From positions 1 to 64,000 of IMG/VR virus record IMGVR_UViG_3300013126_000029: a DNA stretch of 64,000 bases. One strand, given 5' to 3'. Under the pieces are notes generated by a model. The model saw only the letters and a list, made by a program, of their open reading frames with translations. It was not told where the DNA came from and searched no databases. Below are positions 44,154-51,616 of this stretch, one piece after another (positions within the stretch are counted from its first letter, which is position 1; the number at the start of each line of letters is the position of its first letter). Source of the stretch: a virus. The position numbers and the translations under genes were made by a program.

Positions 44154-44273
44154 TCACAGGGCGCGGGCCCGGTTGAATGCTTCCTCCGCTCGGCGGCGGG
44201 TCTCGGCGGGGTCTTCTCCACCCTCGCCCGTGCGGCGCACCGAATAGCCTCCCCCGGCGGCCGACGTGTTCAT
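44154..44273 (-). CDS. 39-residue hypothetical protein
   Basis: The ATG at 44273 overlaps the TGA of the 1225-residue gene as ATGA, and the stop at 44156-44154 lies inside the GAGGAG ribosome site region of the next gene. The peptide MNTSAAGGGYSVRRTGEGGE continues into an Arg/Glu-rich helix. The two-sided coupling is the only strong evidence. It has no known family, so it may be a small leader that keeps ribosomes moving between the giant genes. Confidence 0.4.
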   Translation of the reverse strand: MNTSAAGGGYSVRRTGEGGEDPAETRRRAEEAFNRARAL

Positions 44274-47200
44274 CTGCTCCACCTCACCTCTTCGCGGGCG
44301 GCGCCGCCCGCGTCGCCTCGCCCTTGCGCATACCCGGCGGCCCAGTGGTCGTGCTCGGGCGTTCCCTGCTTGTGGGGGTTCTTCTGCGGGGCCGTTCCCT
44401 GCCCGCTGGCGCTGCGGCGCAAGGTCTCGTCGCCGTGGCCGGCGCTGTACCCGGACTCATTGGCGGCCTTGTGCGCCCGGCTCATGGCGTCCTCGCGCTC
44501 GTATTTGGCCACCCGCTCCGACGTGTCCTTGGCCTCTTGCGCCTTGCTGGCTGCGTTGCTCGCGTTCGACCGAAACGCCTCCGCGGCGGCCGTGTGCGCC
44601 TTCTCCGCGTTGGCGTGCCCGCCCGTGACGGACAAAGACGCGCCCCCTTCACGGGCGGCCTGGAGCTTCTGGCGGTGCTCCGCAGCGCGCGCCTCGTGCT
44701 TGTCGGCGGCCCCCTGGCGGGCGCGATGGTCCTGAGCCTTGTTGCGGATCTGCCCGGCGAGCCTGTCCGGGCGCGGCTTGACGCTCGCGTTCTGCAACGC
44801 GGCCATCATGCGTTGGCTGTCCGGGTGTTCTCGGTCGAAGGTCGTGCCGAACGCGGCGCTTCCGTGTGCGCCCTCGGCCTTGTCGTGCAGGTGTTGGGCG
44901 AGCTTCAGCGCGTCGTCGGGGGCGTAGCCTTGGGCGATGGAACGGCCGCTCGGGATGTGGGTGACGGTGGCGAGCCCTCCATGCTCGGGGGCCTCGTCGT
45001 GCACGCCGTAGACCCCGACGCGGTGGCCCTGCACCGACTTGCGGCCGGCCCCGGTGTCGATGGCGTAGCTGGCCGGCTCGGGTTTCGTCTCCGCCTTGGG
45101 CGCGGGCGGCCACTGGCCACCCGTGCGCTGGGACGTCAGGCGGCTCGCGTGCTCCGACTGCCGGTTGGCGGCGTTGGCGTGGATCTCGTAGTGATCCCCG
45201 CCGTGAACGTCGTTGGGGTCGAGGGTCGAGGCGGCGTGCTGGTAGGCGGCGCGGGCGGCCTCGTCCTGGGCGCGGGCGGCATCCTGATGCGCGGCCCGCT
45301 CGCCCCCGCCGGTGGCTTCATCGGCGGCCTGGCGATGGAGCTTGGCCAGGTGCTCGTGCACGGGCGCCTTGGCTCGGGCGGCCTGGCGGGCCGGCACCTG
45401 AGCCTCTTCCTTCTGGGCCTTCTCGCTGAGGGCGTGGGCGTCCTTGATCCGCTGCGGGCTGGCGTCCCCCCGGCGCATCTCGGTGGCCACCTGCTGCCAG
45501 GCATAGGCGGCCTGCTTGTGCGCGTTGCCGGCTCCATGCCCACCGTGACTTGACTGGAACTGTTCGCCCTTGCGGTCGTGCTCGTGGGCCTTGATCTGCG
45601 CCTGTTGCGGGGTGATGTCGGGCTCGGCGGCGGCGGCGGCGGCGGCGGGCGCGGGCTCGGGCGCGGGCGTGTGAATGTGGCCTCCCTCGGAATCCACGAG
45701 ACGCATGACGGACTGGAAAGCGTGTTTGGAGGGTGGATCGTCCACGTCTGTCCACTCACCCGGAGCGTGGGAGCTTGGCTTCTGGCGGTGCCAGTCGGTT
45801 TTGCCTGGACCGACCTTCCGGTATGCGACATTCCCGTCTTTGGTGGTGTAGAGGGCGCCCTGTTTTGCTTGTGCGATGCCTTCGGGTGTCGCTCTGTCGC
45901 GCAACATGGCGGGCGCGGGCGGCTCCTTGGTCTCCTGGGCCACCCGGTACGACGGATCGGCGGCGCGGCGGTCGGCCTCGCGACCCTGGATCCGGTCGGC
46001 GACGGCCTTGACGTCTCGGCTGCGCGCATGGGCCTCGGTGGTAAGGCGGTCTGCTGCTGCTTCAGCGCCCGGGGTAGCGCCGACCCTGCTGTGCATGCGC
46101 GCCGCCTTGGTGTGTGCCAGCGCGGCCTCGCGGTGCTTGTCTCCTACTGGGTCTCCATCGGCCCGGCCCTCAGCCTGCTTCGCGTGAAACGCTGCGTGGG
46201 AAGTGTGTGCCTGCGCCTTGGCCTCGTGAGAACCGGGCCGGGTCTGCTGCACAATGCGAGCGGCCTGCCCCTCGCTGATCCCGCGATCCGGTCCTAAGCC
46301 TGCCGCGTCACGCTGACCGTTGGCTCGCAGGCTGGCGTCTGCGGCGTGGTGGCTGGCCACGGCGGCCTTGTTGCGGTCGATGGTCGCCTGGTCGCGCTCG
46401 GAGGTGTTGGGGCTCTCGCGCTTGCTGCTGCTCGCAAACGCGATCCCGTGCGCCGACGCTGCGGCGTGATGGGCGTCCGCTGCCGTTTCGTGCGCGCGCT
46501 CCGCCAGGTGGTCGCCGCGCCCGCGGGCGGTGTTGGCCAATTCCCGGTGGGCCTCGATGGCGCGGGCGTGGGACTGCTGCATCTCGGCGTGCTTCTGCCA
46601 GGGCTCGGCCGGCTTGGGCGCCTTCTTGAGCTTGGCGATCCCATCCTCGGCTTTCTTGGTCTCGGTGTCGGCCCTGGTGGTCGCCGTCTTCGCCTCGCTC
46701 TCGCTCCCGTTGCCGGTCGCGGCGGCTTTCGCGGCGTCTGCGGCGGCCCGGTGCGCCCGCTGGGCGGTCATGTGATGCCGGCCCTCGGGGGTGCTCGGCC
46801 CGCCGGCTGCCTGCATCGCGTCTCGGTGGGCGTCGGCGATCCGCGTATGGCGAGCGGCGAGCATGTGGCCCCAGTGGCCGCTCGTGCCCTGCGCGGGTTC
46901 CTGCGCGGTGGGCGGCGGCTTGGGCATGGCGGCCTTGCGCAGTCCAGTGGCGTGTTCTCGGAGCGTGCCGGCGAGCGTGCTCATGGCGCTGCGCGCTGCG
47001 CGCAGGTGTGCGCGGCCCTCCGCGTGCGCCCCTTCGCCCTCTTTCTTGCCGTGCAGTTCGTCGGCGGCGTTGGCCTGTTCGGAGAAGTAGTCGGCCATTC
47101 GGTCGGCCATGCGGGGGTCGTCGGGAGCGCGGAGCTTGCTCTTGGCCCGGTCGTAGTGCGCGAGGATGTGGCCGTGCATCTCGTGCTCGTCCGGCTCGAC

Positions 47201-47947
47201 TCCGAAGCCCTCCGGGTCGGCGTGCTGCTCGGCTACCTCGTCGAGGTGGCTCGCAACCGAACCGGCGACCGGGAACGTCTTGGAGACGTTGCCGGCGGCG
47301 GCCGGCGGCGGCGTCGCGACCCACCGCTTTTCGGTGCGCCCGCGGGCGTCGGTGCGGGTCTCCTGGTGGAGGGCGCCGCCGTGTGACGGGTCGCCGGCCG
47401 GTTTGCCCCCGTCCCCGCCGGGCGTGAGCATGTCGAACATGGACAAGGTCTGCTTGTCCTTCTTGTCGATAGCTTTCCAACCCTCTTGGGATGGCTGCAC
47501 CGCGTCGAGAAACCGCTGCGCGTGGGCGTGAGTCGCCAGGTGTGTCCACTGTGTCCGAAAACCGTGCTCCCCCTCGACCTCGCCGGGCTGCCCATGCTCC
47601 GGGTAGAGGTCGTGGGTGCCCATAAGGCGCCCGTCGTCGTCCACCTCGATGCGCCCGATCTTGCCGTCGCCGTGCCGGAAGTCGGTAGGGTCGGCGTAGT
47701 GAGACGGACTCTCCGCCTGGATGCCCTTGTGCTGCAACTCTCCGATCATCACGCCGCGCCGCTGGTGGGCTCGCCCCACGGCGCCCCACGGCGCGCCGGC
47801 CTGCCCCGCCCGCTTCCATCTGTGGGACAACGGATCAAGCATGAGGCCCGGCCGGTTGGCGATGGGCCCGGCCTTGGCGGCCTCGGGCTCTGCCAGGTTG
47901 GTGCGGATCAGGTTGACCTTGTCGAGGATGGCGCGAGCGATGCTCAT
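44270..47947 (-). CDS. Giant His/Ala-rich internal head protein (protein D)
   Basis: This 1225-residue protein starts at the ATG at 47947 (ATGA). The leader MSIARAILDKVNLIRTNLAE ends at E-A-A-K-A (22-26), then the GPIAN-R-PGL module. A second site, E-G-W-K-A, is at 155-159, followed by the SHGG/RTD module (about 184-210). The rest is a very long helical region dominated by Ala, His, Arg and Glu in 'AH..AA..H' repeats, interrupted by a beta-like segment ('YTTKDGNVAYRKVGPGKTDW') and a later 'HRVGVYGVHDEAPEHGG' patch. No enzyme motif is visible. It could be an internal core or DNA-condensing protein, or a carrier for the enzymes encoded downstream. This is inference from composition and the shared sites. 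Confidence 0.6.
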   Translation of the reverse strand: MSIARAILDKVNLIRTNLAEPEAAKAGPIANRPGLMLDPLSHRWKRAGQAGAPWGAVGRAHQRRGVMIGELQHKGIQAESPSHYADPTDFRHGDGKIGRIEVDDDGRLMGTHDLYPEHGQPGEVEGEHGFRTQWTHLATHAHAQRFLDAVQPSQEGWKAIDKKDKQTLSMFDMLTPGGDGGKPAGDPSHGGALHQETRTDARGRTEKRWVATPPPAAAGNVSKTFPVAGSVASHLDEVAEQHADPEGFGVEPDEHEMHGHILAHYDRAKSKLRAPDDPRMADRMADYFSEQANAADELHGKKEGEGAHAEGRAHLRAARSAMSTLAGTLREHATGLRKAAMPKPPPTAQEPAQGTSGHWGHMLAARHTRIADAHRDAMQAAGGPSTPEGRHHMTAQRAHRAAADAAKAAATGNGSESEAKTATTRADTETKKAEDGIAKLKKAPKPAEPWQKHAEMQQSHARAIEAHRELANTARGRGDHLAERAHETAADAHHAAASAHGIAFASSSKRESPNTSERDQATIDRNKAAVASHHAADASLRANGQRDAAGLGPDRGISEGQAARIVQQTRPGSHEAKAQAHTSHAAFHAKQAEGRADGDPVGDKHREAALAHTKAARMHSRVGATPGAEAAADRLTTEAHARSRDVKAVADRIQGREADRRAADPSYRVAQETKEPPAPAMLRDRATPEGIAQAKQGALYTTKDGNVAYRKVGPGKTDWHRQKPSSHAPGEWTDVDDPPSKHAFQSVMRLVDSEGGHIHTPAPEPAPAAAAAAAEPDITPQQAQIKAHEHDRKGEQFQSSHGGHGAGNAHKQAAYAWQQVATEMRRGDASPQRIKDAHALSEKAQKEEAQVPARQAARAKAPVHEHLAKLHRQAADEATGGGERAAHQDAARAQDEAARAAYQHAASTLDPNDVHGGDHYEIHANAANRQSEHASRLTSQRTGGQWPPAPKAETKPEPASYAIDTGAGRKSVQGHRVGVYGVHDEAPEHGGLATVTHIPSGRSIAQGYAPDDALKLAQHLHDKAEGAHGSAAFGTTFDREHPDSQRMMAALQNASVKPRPDRLAGQIRNKAQDHRARQGAADKHEARAAEHRQKLQAAREGGASLSVTGGHANAEKAHTAAAEAFRSNASNAASKAQEAKDTSERVAKYEREDAMSRAHKAANESGYSAGHGDETLRRSASGQGTAPQKNPHKQGTPEHDHWAAGYAQGRGDAGGAAREEVRWSR
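47318..47397 (-). repeat. SHGG/RTD linker module in protein D
   Basis: GDPSHGGALHQETRTD followed by RGRTEKRWV. It comes after E-G-W-K-A (155-159) and LSMFDML, marking the start of the His/Ala-rich region. Confidence 0.6.
47810..47884 (-). repeat. GPIAN-PGL module in protein D
   Basis: EAAKAGPIANRPGL followed by SHRWKR. It directly follows the Leu-rich leader of protein D. Confidence 0.6.
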
Positions 47948-49203
47948 GGAACTCCCTCGTAGCCCATGCCGGCGAACGCGGCGAGTTGGCGGCGAAATCC
48001 GGGAAACAGGTTGTCGGCCTCGGGCCCGTAGGTCACCAGGGGACCGCAGAGATCGTTCGGATGGGTCGGGCCGACGGTCGCCGTCCAGTCCCTCGCCTTC
48101 TTGGGCGGAGGGCCGGCGTTCTCGCCGTTGGCCAGGATCTCGTCGAGCGGGTAGAGGCGGGGGGTGGCGTCGTCGGCGCGCCAGATCCGAAAGCAGTGGG
48201 TGCAGGGCGCGATGAGCTTGCCCTTCTGGTCTCGGCGGGTTGCCTGGGGGATCTTGTAGACCAACACCTTCGGCACTCGCAGGCTTGCACCCTCGGGTAG
48301 GTTGTCGTTGATCGGGTGGGCCTGGAGCATGGCCGAGAGGTGACCCTCGTTCGAGGCGTAGGCCATCTCGGTGCGGGCGACCCGGCGCCAGTCGCGCATC
48401 CACGATCCACCCTGCCAGATCGGGACGCCGTCACCCCGGTCCACCTTGACGCCGGTCAGATCGGCCAGAAACCCTGCCAGGCGCTCGGGGTGGATGTGGA
48501 CGCGCTGGGCGGCCAGCGTCCGGCGGCGCACGATCTCGCGATCCACCTGGAGGAGCCGCTGGTTGACCTGTTCGACGACGCCGTAGGCCACCGGGCGTAG
48601 AAACTGCCCGGCGTGGGCGCGCAGGTGAGCGATGGCGGCCCGGTCCACCGGATGCAGCTCGCGGCCCTTGGCCACCTGCCAGGCGATGTCGAGGGGGGCC
48701 TCGGGGGCGACGGCCTGGTGGATGAGCCCGAAGCGGTAGCCCTGCTCGATGAAACTCGCGGCCCACGGGGCTCGGCGGCGCAGATCCTCGTCCACGATTC
48801 GGCCCATGGTCGGGTCGTGGAACCCCATCCGGCTCAAGAGGCCGGCGGCGCGAAAGGCGAGCCGGCGCCAGACGGCATCCAGCTCGCCCCGGTCGAGGTC
48901 GATGGGCATGTGCAGCTCGCCTCGGCCCATCATGGCCTCGACGTCGTCGAGCACCTGCTGGATGTAGCCGGAGAACTCGCCCTCGACGCGGGTCCACAAC
49001 TCCCGCATGTGGGCCTCGGGGAAGTCCTCTTCGGCGTCGCCCTCGTCGTGGTCCTCGGCGGCCTTCAGCGCCTCGATGTCGCCCTGGGCGAGCATGCGCA
49101 GGCTCTCGGGGTGATGGATGAGCCCGCGGGCGGCCATGACCTCGCCGAACGCCGCGACGATGGCGTGGTCGGAGACGCGCCGGAGCTGCGCTGCGACGCG
49201 CAC
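47944..49203 (-). CDS. Head morphogenesis protein (SPP1 gp7/Mu gpF-like)
   Basis: This 419-residue protein starts at a GTG (49203) with GGAGG 5 bases upstream. A helical N-terminus is followed by the conserved C-terminal MuF-like part: 'WRRVARTEMAYASNEGHL' (near 290-310), a Cys pair 'CTHCFRIW', and 'THPNDLCGPLV'. The pattern 'RTE.a.a.n.g' plus a Cys/His/'HPNDLCG' cluster is typical of the family, which is encoded next to the portal and acts in DNA injection or head assembly. In many phages the MuF gene is fused to or followed by toxin or effector domains, as here, where the giant internal genes follow. It overlaps the next gene as ATGA. Confidence 0.78.
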   Translation of the reverse strand: MRVAAQLRRVSDHAIVAAFGEVMAARGLIHHPESLRMLAQGDIEALKAAEDHDEGDAEEDFPEAHMRELWTRVEGEFSGYIQQVLDDVEAMMGRGELHMPIDLDRGELDAVWRRLAFRAAGLLSRMGFHDPTMGRIVDEDLRRRAPWAASFIEQGYRFGLIHQAVAPEAPLDIAWQVAKGRELHPVDRAAIAHLRAHAGQFLRPVAYGVVEQVNQRLLQVDREIVRRRTLAAQRVHIHPERLAGFLADLTGVKVDRGDGVPIWQGGSWMRDWRRVARTEMAYASNEGHLSAMLQAHPINDNLPEGASLRVPKVLVYKIPQATRRDQKGKLIAPCTHCFRIWRADDATPRLYPLDEILANGENAGPPPKKARDWTATVGPTHPNDLCGPLVTYGPEADNLFPGFRRQLAAFAGMGYEGVP

Positions 49204-49204
49204 G

Positions 49205-51055
49205 TCAACCTCCCTGCGAGACGGGGGCGTCGGTCTCGAAAACGAGGAAGCCTCCGGCGTGCACGACGGCCTTGCCGCCCTCCGACCCTCCGGGCTGGCC
49301 ACCCTGGGGCGCAGGACCGCCGCCGCGGTTCATCCCATCATCCCACTGGAGGTGATCGGGCTGTCCATCGGGCGGTCCGCCCTGGGCGTCGCCAGGGCCC
49401 GGCTGGCCTCCGGGCTGGCCTCCGGGCTGGCCACCCTGTTGCTGGGCCTGCGCGGCCTGCTGGGCTTCCATCATCTTCTGCTGGTCGCCCTGCTGGGCGA
49501 TGGCCTGGGCGCGCCACTTCGGATAGGCGGCCCACTCCTCCTGATAGAGGGGGAGCCCGCGCTGCTGGCGCGCCTCGTTGAGCCCCAACCAGTAGTCGGT
49601 CTCCTTGCTGAGGTGGGTGATCTCCTGTTCCTCGTCGCGGTCGTCGATGCCCAACCAGGCGAATATGAGGTCGGGATCGTGGCGCCTGACCATCGGGGTC
49701 AGAACGTGGTCGGCCAGGAACGCGAGGAGGTTCAGGAGGCCCCGGTCGAGCTTCTCCTGGCGCTCGCCGTCGCGGTTGCGCTCGGTGAGGCTCGACCCGC
49801 CGCCGGGGCCCCTGGGGTCGAGGTTGATCTCCGACGGGTCGATGCTGTACGGCGCGCACCCCAGCATCGTCGCGTGGTGGATGGTCTCCGAGAACTGCAT
49901 GTCGGCCGCGCTCTGGGTGCGGGTCGGCACGAACTTCAGATCCTCGACGTTCCCCAGGGTGATCAGCGGCGTGTTGAATTGCTTGCCCGCCCCGCTGTGG
50001 TGCGTCTTCAAAACCTCGGTGATGAGCTGGACGTCGGCGTCCTGGTACTCGGTGCCGTTCAGGAGGGCCACCGTGTCGGCCATCGCGTCGCGAAAGAAGC
50101 TCGCCACGTACCCCATGCCGTGCAGGTACAGACTCGTGGCCATGTAGCTCTCTTCGGCCGGCGACTTGCCGTATCCCCAGTGCCGCATTTGCGGGGAGGG
50201 GTTGGCCACGGCGATGAGAAGATCGTCGTCGGTGAGGTAGGTGAGCGGGGCGAGGCTGCGCTCGGGGTCCACCTGGAGGTATCGGCAGTCGCGCAAGTCC
50301 TGCCCGGTCTGCTCGTAAAACTGGCGCAGGCCCTCGTCCAGATCGGCCTCGCCGTCGGAGCGCACGATGTTGTTCAGGCGCACAAAGTGGTCGAGGTACA
50401 GTTCCATCGGCCAGATCGTCGAGCCGTCAACGTGGGCGAACTGGACGGGCCCCATGGTGCCGGTGGCGTCCAGGATGCCCCGGATCATGTTCACGCACAC
50501 CCGGTCGAGTGCGAGGTGATCCTCGGTGCACTTCACCAGGACCGCTCCCAGGTTGGTGTCGTAGAGCGGGTGGGGCGAGTCGATGATCTGGGCGATGGCG
50601 TCGCAGCGCGCCTGGAGGTTCGGCACCTGGCTGACGTCGAAGCGCGGGTGGAAGTGGCGGCGGTGGACGATCTGCCAGCCGGGGCGGTTGCGGCGGCCGT
50701 CGTGGCGGCGGCAGACGGACCGGACCTGCTGGCGCCGCGTGCTGTGGATGGCGACGTTGAGGAGCGAGCTGGACGAGATCGTCCGTAGCAGCTCGTGGCT
50801 CAAGAGGTCGGCCGGCTTGCCCCGCCCGTACTGCACGACGCGGCGGGACCGCTCGCTGTCGCTCATGTACTCGGTGGTGCGGGGGAGCACCATGACCTTC
50901 GGGCGCGCTGGACGCGCGACGCGCTCCTCGACCGATTTGAACGCCGGAGCGAGCACGGCCATGAGGAACTGGGCAAGCCGGGGGTCTATCGCCCCCGCGT
51001 CATTGTCGGCGTGGGCTCTCCGGCTGATGGGTTGACCCGCCGCATCCAACAACAC
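49205..51055 (-). CDS. Portal protein
   Basis: This 616-residue protein lies between the terminase and the MuF-like gene, the standard portal position. It has the mixed helical/beta layout of portal proteins: a wing region with 'LRQFYEQTGQDLRDCRYLQV' and a crown region ('QTGQ...'), and it ends in a Gln/Gly/Pro-rich tail with QPGG repeats. The C-terminus carries E-G-G-K-A at 592-596, followed by 20 residues that would be removed if this is a protease site. The portal forms the dodecameric DNA channel at the capsid vertex. Confidence 0.78.
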   Translation of the reverse strand: MLLDAAGQPISRRAHADNDAGAIDPRLAQFLMAVLAPAFKSVEERVARPARPKVMVLPRTTEYMSDSERSRRVVQYGRGKPADLLSHELLRTISSSSLLNVAIHSTRRQQVRSVCRRHDGRRNRPGWQIVHRRHFHPRFDVSQVPNLQARCDAIAQIIDSPHPLYDTNLGAVLVKCTEDHLALDRVCVNMIRGILDATGTMGPVQFAHVDGSTIWPMELYLDHFVRLNNIVRSDGEADLDEGLRQFYEQTGQDLRDCRYLQVDPERSLAPLTYLTDDDLLIAVANPSPQMRHWGYGKSPAEESYMATSLYLHGMGYVASFFRDAMADTVALLNGTEYQDADVQLITEVLKTHHSGAGKQFNTPLITLGNVEDLKFVPTRTQSAADMQFSETIHHATMLGCAPYSIDPSEINLDPRGPGGGSSLTERNRDGERQEKLDRGLLNLLAFLADHVLTPMVRRHDPDLIFAWLGIDDRDEEQEITHLSKETDYWLGLNEARQQRGLPLYQEEWAAYPKWRAQAIAQQGDQQKMMEAQQAAQAQQQGGQPGGQPGGQPGPGDAQGGPPDGQPDHLQWDDGMNRGGGPAPQGGQPGGSEGGKAVVHAGGFLVFETDAPVSQGG

Positions 51056-51071
51056 GGTTCACCCCTGCTGA

Positions 51072-51536
51072 TCAGCGGCCCCGGATGACGTAGTGCAGGG
51101 TGGACCCGTCGGCGGCGATGCCGGTGCCCAGGGTCACGTTGCGGCCAGAGACCGTGACGCCGTTGGCGGCGACGAACGACGTGTCGCCGTTGGCGGCGAT
51201 CTTCTTGGCCTTCGCGGCGGCCATGCTGGCCGTCCAGACGAAGGTCAGGCCGACCGTCACGTCGTGCACCGTGACCTCCTCGATGACCTCGAAGTCGGCC
51301 AGACGGGTGTTGACCGTCTCGGCCACGACGCCCGCGTCGGCGTCCACCGCGGGCCCGAGCACCAGGGCGGCCCCGGCCCCGGCCTGGGTGCCGTAGGCGG
51401 AGACGTTGACGTTGGCCAGCACGCGGCGCAGGACGTCGGAGACGCTGCCACCGTCGGCGTAGGGAAAACTGGGGTTCGACGCCGGGCTGTTCAATCGCTC
51501 GATGTCGGTGGAGGCGGTGTTGCCGGTGGTGCGCAT
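51072..51536 (-). CDS. Small structural protein between terminase and portal
   Basis: This 154-residue protein is Ala/Val/Gly/Thr-rich and beta-like, with 'LVLGPAVDADAGVVAETVN' and a later 'VGLTFVWTASMAAAKAKKIA' segment. It resembles a head-decoration or stabilising protein in composition but has no diagnostic motif. It lies 80 bases after the terminase and 16 bases before the portal gene. There is no membrane or zinc motif. Confidence 0.5.
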   Translation of the reverse strand: MRTTGNTASTDIERLNSPASNPSFPYADGGSVSDVLRRVLANVNVSAYGTQAGAGAALVLGPAVDADAGVVAETVNTRLADFEVIEEVTVHDVTVGLTFVWTASMAAAKAKKIAANGDTSFVAANGVTVSGRNVTLGTGIAADGSTLHYVIRGR

Positions 51537-51616
51537 CTGCGAAGGGCTCCTGTTCCTGTTGAGGGTCGCGGTCCGCCTCGGACTCTACGGCCTGAAACTT
51601 GCCGCGGTCAACCGCG

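Noticed and set aside
49381-49440. Tandem 15-base repeat that could be mistaken for a repeat array
   Set aside because: It encodes QPGG repeats of the portal tail, has no spacers and is too short for a CRISPR array.
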